From NCBI GenBank assembly GCA_020073395.1, contig JAIQFF010000024.1, positions 1 through 43,084 of the forward strand: 43,084 nt of DNA, given 5' to 3'. The notes under the pieces are model-generated. The model ran no database searches, was not told the origin of the DNA, and saw nothing but the letters and a program-made list of their open reading frames with translations. Origin of the DNA: Terriglobia bacterium (GTDB lineage: Bacteria; Acidobacteriota; Terriglobia; Terriglobales; Acidobacteriaceae). The translations under genes and the position numbers were made by a program. Shown here in pieces: positions 1-8,500 of the stretch (its first letter is position 1; each line of letters opens with the position of its first letter).

Positions 1-2
1 GA

Positions 3-191
3 GCAATCTCGAGCGTGCAGGACATCATCTCGATTACCCGCACCATTCGGGCGGCCATGGTTTCGCTCAACGTAAGTTTCGCTTCCTGGGAGAAGAGCGT
101 GGAAGATCAGCAGCAACTCCTTGCTGGTAAATCATTTAAGGCGATTCCGATCCAGCCGGCGAACCTGGCGTTTGTGCAGGAGGCGAAGTAG
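3..191 (+). CDS. C-terminal end of an unidentified protein (5' truncated by window edge)
   Basis: An open frame runs from the window edge to a TAG at 189-191 and gives about 62 residues with no start visible. The stretch is amphipathic, with a Trp-Glu-Lys segment and a Gln-rich patch (residues VEDQQQLL), and ends in QEAK. I do not recognise a family. It is treated as real because it stays open on the coding strand of its neighbour and because a promoter-like box and a new gene start follow directly. No function is proposed. Confidence 0.5.
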   Translation, partial: AISSVQDIISITRTIRAAMVSLNVSFASWEKSVEDQQQLLAGKSFKAIPIQPANLAFVQEAK

Positions 192-222
192 CGACCGGGA
201 CGACGTGGTTTTTGCTTGAGGC

Positions 223-228
223 TATACT
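223..228 (+). promoter_or_regulatory. -10 box TATACT for the following gene
   Basis: TATACT matches the sigma-70 -10 consensus at five of six bases. It lies 8 nt before the ATG at 237, which would place the transcript start at or next to the start codon. No Shine-Dalgarno sequence is present. No convincing -35 box was found at the right distance, so confidence is moderate. Confidence 0.4.
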
Positions 229-236
229 TCTCTGCC

Positions 237-980
237 ATGAAACAAATGAGGCTAGCACTGCTCGTCGCGGCGATGGCATGGATAATTCCACCGACCTCCA
301 CTGGACAAGCTGTGCCGGACACAAAGGAATGGGGTGACAAGTTCAACACGCCCGGAGCCACATTGGTGTTGAAGAAAACGGGACAAGACCTCCTCAATGG
401 TCACACCGCAGTGGCGTATAGTGCTTTTGCTTCCGGACTACCCAAAGACCGACACTACGCCTTGTGGACTTGGATCGTTGGGAGCGATCCCCAACCCGTC
501 GCGGATGCTTATATTAACAATGACGGCAGAGTGGTCAATGTACTCGGAGACTCCCAACATCAGGTCGCTGAAGATCCAATCGACCTCAAGGTGTTTGCCG
601 GCAAAGGCGAACCTAAGAAAATTGCGCTGATCTCTGACGATGGTCAATTGCATGTCTTCGCCCAGGCAGTTCCATTCCCCATCGAAGCGAGTGATGGGCC
701 ATGCCGAATTTCAGGGGTGATGGAAGGGCCGGCCTACGAAGCGGTCGCAGTTTTTGTGACTGGACTCCAGCCCAAGGAAGACTTGCTGGTCGATACTCAG
801 TCCGAAAGCGAAAATGCACAAAACAAAGCGATCGCAACGGAGGGCGGTACGTACAATTCGCTCATTCTTCCATTCGTCAAAGGTAAACCGTCGGGGAAGG
901 CGTCCTTCCGTGTAACAGGAAAATCATGCAAGGTCGGTATTGCCTTTCCGTGGGGAGCGGGAAGCTATCAACTCCAGTAG
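237..980 (+). CDS. secreted protein of unknown function
   Basis: The protein has 247 residues from ATG 237. The frame also stays open to a TTG at 216, but only the 237 start puts a standard signal peptide at the N-terminus: a basic MKQMR start, a hydrophobic core LALLVAAMAWII and a likely cleavage after TGQA. The mature part is rich in beta-strand patterns and has only two cysteines, so it may be a periplasmic or exported beta-rich domain. I do not recognise a family. The -10-like TATACT 8 nt upstream and the lack of a ribosome binding site suggest a leaderless transcript. It has its own unit, and the sulfur operon downstream is separated by its own promoter. Confidence 0.7.
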   Translation: MKQMRLALLVAAMAWIIPPTSTGQAVPDTKEWGDKFNTPGATLVLKKTGQDLLNGHTAVAYSAFASGLPKDRHYALWTWIVGSDPQPVADAYINNDGRVVNVLGDSQHQVAEDPIDLKVFAGKGEPKKIALISDDGQLHVFAQAVPFPIEASDGPCRISGVMEGPAYEAVAVFVTGLQPKEDLLVDTQSESENAQNKAIATEGGTYNSLILPFVKGKPSGKASFRVTGKSCKVGIAFPWGAGSYQLQ

Positions 981-1059
981 CGTATTGCCCTGGCTGACTG
1001 CCAGCAACTTTTATGATGCGTCCCATCTAAAACTTTCATCCAATGCACCAAGAAGCAGA

Positions 1060-1088
1060 TTGACAGGCTTCGGTCTGCTATCTACCAT
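1060..1088 (+). promoter_or_regulatory. sigma-70 promoter of the cysteine leader/sulfite reductase operon
   Basis: A perfect -35 TTGACA (1060-1065) is followed by a 17-nt spacer and TACCAT (1083-1088), which matches the -10 consensus at four of six positions. The expected transcript start is about 1095-1099, which meets the ATG of the Cys-rich leader ORF at 1099. The same TACCAT hexamer follows a TTGACA at argR. Confidence 0.65.
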
Positions 1089-1098
1089 AAATGGGTTC

Positions 1099-1185
1099 AT
1101 GTCAGCTTCCTGCTTAGCGCGCTGCCAGTGTTGTACTTGTTGTTGTATGTGTGTGTCCACTGGCGCCCGGGGGTTGCTGACCTAA
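1099..1185 (+). CDS. cysteine-rich leader peptide of the sulfite reductase operon (28 aa)
   Basis: This ATG-initiated ORF has 28 codons and ends with TAA at 1183-1185. Eight codons encode Cys (starting at 1111, 1123, 1129, 1132, 1138, 1141, 1144 and 1150), and the core reads CQCCTCCCMC. It lies between a promoter and a strong terminator hairpin ahead of an assimilatory sulfite reductase gene, the step that supplies sulfide for cysteine. The peptide itself is probably not functional; ribosome speed over the Cys codons would be the signal. No Shine-Dalgarno sequence is visible, but the predicted transcript start is at or within a few nucleotides of the ATG, so translation may be leaderless. Poly-Cys leaderless short ORFs acting this way are known from mycobacteria; this example is inferred from sequence alone. 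Confidence 0.8.
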   Translation: MSASCLARCQCCTCCCMCVSTGARGLLT

Positions 1186-1250
1186 GAATAATTTAGAAAT
1201 CGGCACTTATAACCCACCGCCAGTGCAACTCACTGGCGGTGGGTTTTTTT
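1124..1250 (+). promoter_or_regulatory. cysteine-responsive transcription attenuator (three alternative pairings)
   Basis: Region 1 (GCCAGTG, 1124-1130, inside the Cys codons) pairs with region 2 (CACTGGC, 1158-1164). Region 2 (CACTGGCG, 1158-1165) also pairs with region 3 (CGCCAGTG, 1218-1225), and GGGTT (1171-1175) extends this with AACCC (1211-1215). Region 3 in turn pairs with region 4 to form the terminator (1213-1225 with 1231-1243). The pairings exclude one another. When Cys-tRNA is plentiful the ribosome reaches the stop at 1183 and covers region 2, so the terminator forms. When Cys-tRNA is short the ribosome stalls on the early Cys codons, region 2 captures region 3, and transcription reads through into the reductase gene. 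The pairings are seen directly; the regulation is inferred. Confidence 0.8.
1213..1250 (+). terminator. intrinsic terminator within the attenuator
   Basis: The 13-bp arms CCCACCGCCAGTG (1213-1225) and CACTGGCGGTGGG (1231-1243) are perfect complements with a CAACT loop. Seven T follow at 1244-1250. It ends only 15 nt before the ATG of the reductase gene, so it must be bypassed for the operon to be expressed. Confidence 0.92.
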
Positions 1251-1265
1251 GTGGCCAAAAATCCT

Positions 1266-2957
1266 ATGGCAAATGCAGCGACAGAAACGAAAGCTCAACG
1301 GGTCGAGCGGCTAAAGCGGGAGAAAAATCCCTGGGAAGGCCTCGATGACATCCGCAAGTTCGCCCGCGAAGGCTTCGATTCCATCACCCCCGAATGGCTG
1401 GGCACATATTTCCGCTGGTGGGGCGTCTACACCCAAGGCGACGGCGTAGGAGTGATCGGGGGCAAGAATGGAGAAGGGAAAGCGCTGCCGTTCTTCATGG
1501 TGCGCATCCGCATTCCCAACGGCCTGCTTCATTCTCACCAGCTTCGAACCATTGCCAACGTAACTGAAAACTACGCCCGCGGGACCGCTGATCTGACCGT
1601 GCGGCAGAACATCCAGTTGCACTGGGTGACGATTCAGGACCTTCCCGAGCTGCTGGAGGGATTGTGGCGCGCCGGTCTGACCACCATGGGCTCATGCGGC
1701 GACGATACCCGCAACATTACCGGATGCCCGCTCGCCGGCGTCGATGCTGACGAGATATACGATGCCTCGTCCCTGGCGCTCGAAGCCAATCGCTTCTTCG
1801 TAGGCAACGGCGACTTCTACAACCTGCCGCGCAAGTTCAAAGTCTGCATCACAGGATGCCGCGTCTGGTGTGCCTATCCCGAAATCAACGATGTGGGCCT
1901 GACCGCAATCCGGCGCGATTCCGAAGTTGGCTTCTCGCTGCGGGTGGGCGGCGGGCTTTCGACCGATCCTCACCTGGCGCTCCGGCTGAATGCTTTTGTG
2001 CACCGCCATCAGGCGATTCCGGTTTTGAAGGGTGTCGCTGAGATCTTCCGTGAGAGCGAAAAACTCCGCGAGAACCGGGAACGGGCGCGGCTCAAGTTCC
2101 TGTTCCTTAAGCACGGCTGGACCGCCGAGAGTTTTCAGGAAGAGCTGGAACGGCGCATCGGTTTTCATCTCGACCCGGCGGTAGAAGAAAAACCACCGGC
2201 AGACATCTATCGCGATCATGTTGGAGTCCATTCGCAAAAACAAGCTGGGTATTCCTATGTGGGAGCAGCGGTGCTGCGGGGGCGGATTTCATCCCAGCAA
2301 ATGCGCGCTGCAGCCAACGCTGCGGATCGCTACGCGACGGGTGAATTGCGCACCACCAACATGCAGAACCTGTTGATCGTGAACGTGCCCAACCATAACG
2401 CCGCGGCGCTGGCCGGCGAGCTGGAAGCCAACAAAATGCCGGTGGGCGGCTCGCCGTTCTGGCGGGGAGTGGTGGCGTGCAGCGGCTCGGAATTCTGCAA
2501 GATTGCGATTACCGAGACCAAGAGTTTTTCCCGCTGGCTGGTGGAAGAACTCGAAGAGCGGCTGCCTGGTTTCGAGCAGCACCTCAAATTGCACGTCACT
2601 GGATGTCCCAACAGTTGCGGCCAGCACCGGATCGCCGACATCGGCATCGAGGGCAAGAAGATCAAAGTGGATGGCCGCCAGCAGGACGCCTACTACTTCT
2701 GTGTGGGTGGCGCCGTCGGCTTGCACCAGTCGATCGCGCGCCCCATCGGCTATCGCTGCCTGGCCAGCGAGGTCCCGGACGCCATCGAGCGCCTGTTGCT
2801 GCGTTATCGGGAGGAGAGATTGCCCGACGAAAACCTGCGCCACTATTTTGCGCGCCACAGCGATGACGAGCTGCGCGAGTGCCTGGCCGGCAAGTTTCTG
2901 CCGGCGGTGGAGCGCGACGCTTCTCCAGGAAAAGTGCCACATGCGGTTGAGGGCTAG
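1266..2957 (+). CDS. assimilatory nitrite/sulfite reductase, siroheme and [4Fe-4S] hemoprotein
   Basis: The protein has 563 residues from ATG 1266; GTG 1251 is an alternative start in frame. It reduces sulfite to sulfide (or nitrite to ammonia) with six electrons, probably from ferredoxin, in the cytoplasm. The two ferredoxin-like half-domains of the family are seen as the early LTVRQNIQLHWV segment and a matching later one (ELRTTNMQNLLIVNV). The siroheme/[4Fe-4S] ligands are Cys405 and Cys411 (ACSGSEFC) and Cys447 and Cys451 (TGCPNSCGQ). Length fits the monomeric ferredoxin-type family. Sequence alone does not separate nitrite from sulfite reductase, but the neighbours (two siroheme enzymes and APS reductase) and the poly-Cys attenuator favour sulfite. 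No clear Shine-Dalgarno sequence precedes ATG 1266; the terminator arm and T-run lie just upstream. Confidence 0.9.
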   Translation: MANAATETKAQRVERLKREKNPWEGLDDIRKFAREGFDSITPEWLGTYFRWWGVYTQGDGVGVIGGKNGEGKALPFFMVRIRIPNGLLHSHQLRTIANVTENYARGTADLTVRQNIQLHWVTIQDLPELLEGLWRAGLTTMGSCGDDTRNITGCPLAGVDADEIYDASSLALEANRFFVGNGDFYNLPRKFKVCITGCRVWCAYPEINDVGLTAIRRDSEVGFSLRVGGGLSTDPHLALRLNAFVHRHQAIPVLKGVAEIFRESEKLRENRERARLKFLFLKHGWTAESFQEELERRIGFHLDPAVEEKPPADIYRDHVGVHSQKQAGYSYVGAAVLRGRISSQQMRAAANAADRYATGELRTTNMQNLLIVNVPNHNAAALAGELEANKMPVGGSPFWRGVVACSGSEFCKIAITETKSFSRWLVEELEERLPGFEQHLKLHVTGCPNSCGQHRIADIGIEGKKIKVDGRQQDAYYFCVGGAVGLHQSIARPIGYRCLASEVPDAIERLLLRYREERLPDENLRHYFARHSDDELRECLAGKFLPAVERDASPGKVPHAVEG

Positions 2958-2996
2958 AAGAAAGCGCGACGTTGAAAATCGCGCAAGAACCGGCAA

Positions 2997-3190
2997 TGTC
3001 ATCCTGAGCGCAGCCCGTCTATTCGCTTGCGAATGGACGGGTGGAGTCGAAGGATCCCTAGCAGCTCACGAACGATTGGAAGTTAGGGATAATTTCATGA
3101 AGTTCCGCGAGGAAAGCGCGAAGCAGGTAGGGGTCCTTCGACTGCGTGGCTGCTTCTCTACGCGAAGCGGCCACTCCGCTCAGGATGACA
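2997..3190 (+). repeat. inverted-repeat intergenic element inside the sulfur operon
   Basis: The ends TGTCATCCTGAGCG (2997-3010) and CGCTCAGGATGACA (3177-3190) are perfect 14-bp inverted copies. Inside, GTCGAAGGATCCCT near 3047 and its near-complement near 3130-3142 form a second nested pair. A further partial copy, TTCAGGATGACA, follows near 3194. No coding capacity is apparent. It separates the reductase gene from the next gene of what is otherwise an overlapping operon and would fold into a long hairpin in the mRNA. It resembles the short mobile or REP-like repeats common in soil bacterial genomes. Confidence 0.75.
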
Positions 3191-3218
3191 GAGTTCAGGA
3201 TGACAAGGTTCTGATGCC

Positions 3219-3842
3219 ATGACTTTATTTCCGATGTTCATGAAACTCGAAGGCCGCTCCTGCCTGGTAGTCGGCGCCGGCACTATCGGCGAGCCGAAGA
3301 TCGGCAGCCTGCTTGCGTCCGGCGCCTCGGTGCGCGTAGTGGCGTTCACTGCCACGGCGGCTGTTGCCGAATGGGCAAAGACGGGAGCGATCACATGGGA
3401 AACCAGAACTTTCAATACCGCCGACCTCGAGGGAGTTTTCCTGGTCATTGCCGCGACCAATTCTCGAGATGTGAACGCCGCGATTTTCCGCGAGGCTGGA
3501 CGGCGAAACATTCTGTGTAACGTGGTGGATGATCCCGAGCACTGCGATTTTTATTATCCCGCGGTGGTGCGGCGAGGAGAGCTGCAACTTGCCATCTCGA
3601 CCAACGGCCACAGCCCCGCGCTGGCGCAACGCATCCGGCGCGAACTCGAAATCCAGTTTGGCCCGGAATATGGAGAGTGGCTGGAGCAGCTGGGCACGAT
3701 CAGGCGGCAATTGTTTGCCAGCACGATCGATCCTGAGGAGCGGCGTCATCTGTTGCACGAACTGGCCAGCCGCGAGGCCTTCGAACGAGCGCAATCCGCT
3801 GGATTCAATATCGAAGCAACCAGTCTGGAGAAAATATCATGA
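3219..3842 (+). CDS. precorrin-2 dehydrogenase / sirohydrochlorin ferrochelatase (Met8/CysG N-domain type)
   Basis: This 207-residue protein turns precorrin-2 into sirohydrochlorin with NAD+ and may insert the iron to give siroheme. The nucleotide-binding loop VVGAGTIGEPKIGSLL (residues about 16-32) begins a Rossmann fold, and the family's C-terminal signature YPAVVRRGELQLAIST followed by a GHSPALAQRIRREL-type segment is clear. Length is that of the stand-alone Met8 class, so this is the CysG N-terminal half without the methyltransferase, which is the next gene. The stop overlaps the next start by 4 nt (ATGA). It supplies the cofactor for the reductase at the head of the operon. Confidence 0.9.
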   Translation: MTLFPMFMKLEGRSCLVVGAGTIGEPKIGSLLASGASVRVVAFTATAAVAEWAKTGAITWETRTFNTADLEGVFLVIAATNSRDVNAAIFREAGRRNILCNVVDDPEHCDFYYPAVVRRGELQLAISTNGHSPALAQRIRRELEIQFGPEYGEWLEQLGTIRRQLFASTIDPEERRHLLHELASREAFERAQSAGFNIEATSLEKIS

Positions 3843-4627
3843 CCGGTAAGGTGTACCTGGTGGGAGCGGGTCCGGGCGATCCCGAACTGCTGACCCTTAA
3901 AGCTCTCAAACTTCTGAGGTCAGCCGACGTCGTGCTGCATGACGACCTGATCAGCGCTGACATCCTCGCGTTCATTCCGTCCTCGACCCTGGTTCACAAC
4001 GTGGGCAAGCGCTTCGGACAAAAGCGCATCAGCCAGACAGAAATTCATGCGCTAATGGTCCAGAACGCGCTGCTGGGGCTGCAAGTTGTCCGTCTGAAGA
4101 GTGGCGACCCGCTGATCTTCGGCCGCGCCGGAGAAGAGATGGAAGCTTTGCGCCAGGCTGGCATCGAGTTTGAAATCGTTCCCGGCGTTACCTCTGCCTT
4201 TGGCGCTGCGGCCAACGCGCAGATTCCGCTCAGCCATCGTCACGTTTCATCTGCGGTGGTGCTGGTGACCGGCCACCACGCCGGCGCCGGTGAATTTGCC
4301 GACTGGCCGGCGAAGATACCAACCGACGCAACGGTTGTGGTTTACATGCCCGGCTACGACTATCGCAGCACAGCGCAACAGTTGCTGCGGGCCGGCGTGG
4401 CGGACACGACGCCGTGCGCCATCGTCTCGCAAGCCACCTTGCCGAACGAACAGGTTCACGTGACCACCGTGGAGGACCTGCACAGATCTCCACGACTGCC
4501 CTCGCCTACGTTGCTGGTGGTCGGCGAAGTGGTACGCCTGGCCAAGCCGTCCGCGTTGCAGTTCGGGTGGCAGCGTGATTTTGTCTCGAATAGTTCCGTT
4601 TCGTCGGTTCCTCAGGAGCGTGCGTAG
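3839..4627 (+). CDS. cobA: uroporphyrinogen-III C-methyltransferase (SUMT)
   Basis: The protein has 262 residues. It uses two S-adenosylmethionine molecules to methylate uroporphyrinogen III to precorrin-2, the first step of siroheme synthesis. Family signatures are plain: VGAGPGDPELLTLKA at the N-terminus, RLKSGDPLIFGRAGEE around residues 85-100 and VPGVTSAFGAAA around 113. It begins in a 4-nt overlap with the dehydrogenase gene and its TAG stop shares one base with the GTG start of the next gene, so the three are translationally coupled. The C-terminal 20 residues or so are Ser/Val-rich and outside the conserved core. cobA is the usual name for a stand-alone SUMT; a role in cobalamin synthesis cannot be excluded, but the context is siroheme. 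Confidence 0.9.
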   Translation: MTGKVYLVGAGPGDPELLTLKALKLLRSADVVLHDDLISADILAFIPSSTLVHNVGKRFGQKRISQTEIHALMVQNALLGLQVVRLKSGDPLIFGRAGEEMEALRQAGIEFEIVPGVTSAFGAAANAQIPLSHRHVSSAVVLVTGHHAGAGEFADWPAKIPTDATVVVYMPGYDYRSTAQQLLRAGVADTTPCAIVSQATLPNEQVHVTTVEDLHRSPRLPSPTLLVVGEVVRLAKPSALQFGWQRDFVSNSSVSSVPQERA

Positions 4628-5382
4628 TGAGAGACCACGTAGAGTTGATACCGGCAGAAGCGGAAAAATGGCGGCCGGAAGAAGTATTGAGCTGGGCCTT
4701 TGCCACTTACGGAAACGATGTGGCGATCGCGTCGGGTTTCGGTATTGAAGGCATGGTACTGCTCGACCTGGCCTCGCGGGTGCGCGCGGATTTTCGGGTC
4801 TTCACGCTGGATACGGAATTCCTGTTTCCCGAAACCTACGACCTGATGGATCGGGTCGAGAAGCGCTACGGTATCAAGATTGAAAGGGTTTACAGCACCC
4901 TGACCCCGGAGGAACAGGAGCGCGAGCACGGAGCGGCGCTGTGGAGCCGCGATCCTGACCTGTGTTGCGGTCTGCGCAAAGTTGAGCCGCTGCGAACGAA
5001 GCTGACCGAATTGCGCGCCTGGATCACCGCCATCCGCCGCGACCAGACTTCGTCGCGAGCCTCCGCCCGCAAGGTGGAGTGGGACTCAAAGTTTCAACTG
5101 CTGAAGGTCAATCCCATCGCCGACTGGACTTCGACGATGGTGTGGGGTCACGCCCTCAAGCACAATGTCCCCTACAACCCGCTGCATGACAAGAGCTATC
5201 CCAGCATTGGATGCACCCACTGCACCCGAGCCATCCGCCCAGGAGAAAGTGCGCGGGCCGGGCGTTGGGCCGGGTCTGAGAAGACCGAGTGCGGACTGCA
5301 CGTCACGACGCCGGCCGAGATCGTGCCCCTGGTAGGGACCAAGAGCTCCCAAGCAAAAAGCTCATTTGGTGTTGAAGAGTAG
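4627..5382 (+). CDS. cysH: phosphoadenylyl/adenylyl-sulfate reductase, [4Fe-4S] APS type
   Basis: The protein has 251 residues from GTG 4627, which overlaps the previous stop by one base. It reduces adenylyl sulfate to sulfite with electrons from thioredoxin. Cys113-Cys114 (DLCCGLRK) and Cys196-x-x-Cys199 (GCTHC) are the iron-sulfur ligands that mark the APS-reducing class and are absent from PAPS-only enzymes; Cys222 in ECGLH is the catalytic residue. The PP-loop-like start ASGFGIEGMVLLDL fits the adenylyl-sulfate-binding fold. The product sulfite feeds the reductase at the operon head. ATP sulfurylase is not in this window. The last 15 residues are Ser-rich and weakly conserved. Confidence 0.9.
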   Translation: MRDHVELIPAEAEKWRPEEVLSWAFATYGNDVAIASGFGIEGMVLLDLASRVRADFRVFTLDTEFLFPETYDLMDRVEKRYGIKIERVYSTLTPEEQEREHGAALWSRDPDLCCGLRKVEPLRTKLTELRAWITAIRRDQTSSRASARKVEWDSKFQLLKVNPIADWTSTMVWGHALKHNVPYNPLHDKSYPSIGCTHCTRAIRPGESARAGRWAGSEKTECGLHVTTPAEIVPLVGTKSSQAKSSFGVEE

Positions 5383-5541
5383 TCAAATTCATCAAACACG
5401 AAGACCACAAAGGCCTACGCAGGAAAGCCTGCTTAAGTCCAAGGTTTCCCTTCGCATACCTTCGTTTCCTGGTGGCTAGCGCCTTGGTTTGTCCCAGACG
5501 TGGCTCTCCGAAAAATCCATTAGCCCCATCGAAATTCTCGA

Positions 5542-5570
5542 TTGTACTTCCATGCTCAATTGACGATAAA
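5542..5570 (+). promoter_or_regulatory. promoter-like boxes before gltB
   Basis: TTGTAC (5542-5547), a 17-nt spacer and GATAAA (5565-5570) precede the ATG at 5581 by 10 nt. This again puts the expected transcript start within a few bases of the start codon, and no Shine-Dalgarno sequence is seen. The 198-nt gap after cysH also holds a degenerate ACGAAG/CCTTCG-type repeat remnant (about 5395-5460). Confidence 0.4.
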
Positions 5571-5580
5571 CACTGTAAAG

Positions 5581-8500
5581 ATGACTCCGAGTATCTTAAC
5601 CACAGACCACGACGCCTGCGGTGTCGGCCTGGTCGCCCGAATCGACGGTGCGGCTTCGCGCGAGATCGTGGACCGTGCCCTCGAAGCGCTGATCCGCCTG
5701 GCGCATCGCGGGGGTGTGGATGCCGATGGACGAAGCGGTGACGGCGCGGGTCTGCTGACTCGTATCCCAGACAAGTTGATCCGCAAGCATGCGCGTCAGG
5801 CCGGAATCAAACTGCCTGCGGTCTTCGGGCTGGGCATGGTTTTTATGCCGCCAGGCCAAGAAGACACGGCGCGTAAAGTTATCGAGACCCAGGCGAAGCG
5901 GAGCGGCCTGAAATGCCTGGGCTGGCGTTCGGTGCCGATCCATCCGGAAGTTGTCGGCCCTCGTGCTCACGATGCCCTGCCCGTCATCGAGCAATGCTTC
6001 TTCGCTCCCCGATCAGAAACGCATGACCTTGAAATGCTTCTCTTCCGTTTCCGCAAGGAAGCCGAGGCCAAGGCTCCTCCCGGAACCTATTTCTGTTCAC
6101 TGTCCTGCCGGACCGTGGTTTACAAAGGGCTGCTGACGCCTTTCCAGCTGCCGGCGTTTTACTCCGACTTACGCGACCCGGATTTTGAAAGTCGTTTTGC
6201 CATCTTTCATCAGCGCTACTCCACCAACACCCAACCCAGTTGGTCGCTGGCGCAACCCTTTCGGTTTGTGGCGCACAACGGCGAGATCAACACGATCAGC
6301 GGCAACCGGCGCTGGCTGCGCGCCAAGGCGCCGGCATTGCGTCAAGAACTGGGATTCTCGAACCAGGTTCGCCTGCTGGAAGAGCGAGTCAGCGACTCGG
6401 CCAGCTTCGACAATGGATTTGAACTTTTCCTGCGCCGCGACTGCAGCCCTGCAGAGGCGATGCTATCGATGGTGCCTCCGGCGTGGGAGCGTTCGCCCGA
6501 GGCGGCGCCGGAACTGCGAAATTTCCTGGAAGAGCAAGCCCGCGTGCAGGAGCCGTGGGACGGGCCGGCTGCCCTGATCTTCACCGACGGATGCACCATC
6601 GGCGCGAAGCTTGACCGCAACGGGCTGCGTCCGCTGCGCTATACCCTGACCGCGGACGGGTTGCTGGTGGTTGGCTCAGAGGTGGGAATTGCCGATCTGC
6701 ACGACAAAGAGATCGCTGAGAGACAGCGGCTGGGACCGGGAGAAATTCTGCTGTTGAATCCAGAGAGCGGAGAGTTCGTCCGTCCCATGAGCTCGCTTCA
6801 GTTGCGCCAGGGAATACGCGCCGTCTCATCCGCGCCTGCTGTGCTGGTGGCTCCGACCGATGAACCGTTTCTGGAAATCACACCCGAGCCCAAGCAGGCG
6901 ATGGCGGCACTGGGATGGAGCGAAGATCAGTTCCGCTTGCTGTTCCAGCCACTGGTGGAACAGGGGCAGGAAGCCGTCTGGAGCATGGGCGACGACGCGC
7001 CGCCGGCTTCGATGTCGAGCTTGCGCCGGCCGCTCTGGGACTATTGCAAGCAGCGCTTCGCGCAAGTCACGAACCCTCCCATTGACTCTCTGCGTGAGAG
7101 TCACGTGATGTCGCTGAAAGTATTTCTGGGCAGGGCCGCTCTCGATTCGCCGTTGCTTGATGGCGGGCAATTACAGCTGCTGCAAAAAGAATTGGGAACC
7201 ACTGATCGGATTCCCATCACGTTTCAGGCAGAGAATGGAGTAGAGGATGCCAAGGCCACGCTGGCGCGGCTGGAGGAAAATGTAAAGACGGCCTCGGCCA
7301 ATCCTCCCGGCCTCATTCTGTTGACCGACCGTGGTGTGGGTACACAGCAAGTAGCACTGCCGGCGCTACTGGCCCTGGCCGCAGCCTGGAAAGCCATGGT
7401 CGAAGCTGGTCTCCAGGACGTTCCGCTGGTGATCGAGAGCGGACAAGTCATCGACACCCATCACGTGGCACTACTGGTGGCGGCGGGCGCGAGTGCCGTG
7501 TTTCCCTATCTGGCGCTGGAACAGGCGGCGCACATGAAGCCGGGCGGTGCAGTCGCCTATCGCGGTGGGGTGGAGAAGGGTCTGCGCAAAGTGATCGCGC
7601 GGATGGGCATCTCGACCATCGCCAGTTACCGTAACAGCCATCTGTTCGAGATCATCGGTCTTGATCCCGATGTGTGCGGCCGATTTTTCGAAGATGCCAG
7701 CTGCTCACTCGCGGGCAAAGGTCTGACCGAGCTCCTGCAGGATTGTCTCGACCGGCACGATTCGGTGTTTTCCCTGACCTTTCCTACGATGACGGTGACC
7801 GCGAAATTGCAGGACCACGGGCTCTATCGCTTCCGCCACCAGGGAGAGCAGCATGCCAGTTCGCCTGAGCTGGTGCGGCGAATGCATCGCTATATCAAAT
7901 TTCCCACTGAGGAAAACCATCGTGCCTTCAGGGAACTCGGACAGCAGAGAGAGCCTGTCGCCGTCCGAGACCTGTTGGAGATAGTGCCGGAAAAGGCGTT
8001 GCCTATCGACGAGGTCGAAACCGAAGCTTCCATTCTTGGCCGCTTCAGCACGCAAGCTATGTCGTTAGGTGCGATTTCTCCGGAGACCCACAACACTCTC
8101 GCCGTTGCTATGAACCGTCTGGGCGGTCGCAGCAATACCGGCGAGGGCGGGGAAGATCCTGAGGTTTACCGCAACGGCAGCGAGGCCAACAACCGGGTCA
8201 AGCAGGTGGCATCGGCGCGCTTCGGTGTGACCGCCGAATATCTGGTGCACGCCGACGAACTCGAAATCAAGATTGCGCAAGGCGCCAAGCCCGGCGAAGG
8301 GGGGCAGCTCCCGGCCAGCAAGGTTTCCGTGTACATCGCGCGTCTGCGGCACGCGGTGCCGGGGATGATGCTGATTTCGCCGCCGCCACATCACGACATC
8401 TACAGCATCGAGGACCTGGCACAACTGATCTACGACCTGCGGGCGATCAATCCGGGAGCGCGGATCGGAGTGAAGCTGGTGGCCAGCGCCGGAGTTGGAA

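Noticed and set aside
1213..1250. The 1213-1250 hairpin read only as the terminator of the secreted protein gene at 237-980
   Set aside because: A promoter and a Cys-rich ORF lie between that gene and the hairpin, and the hairpin arms have alternative partners upstream. A terminator in this position would block the reductase operon if it could not be relieved.
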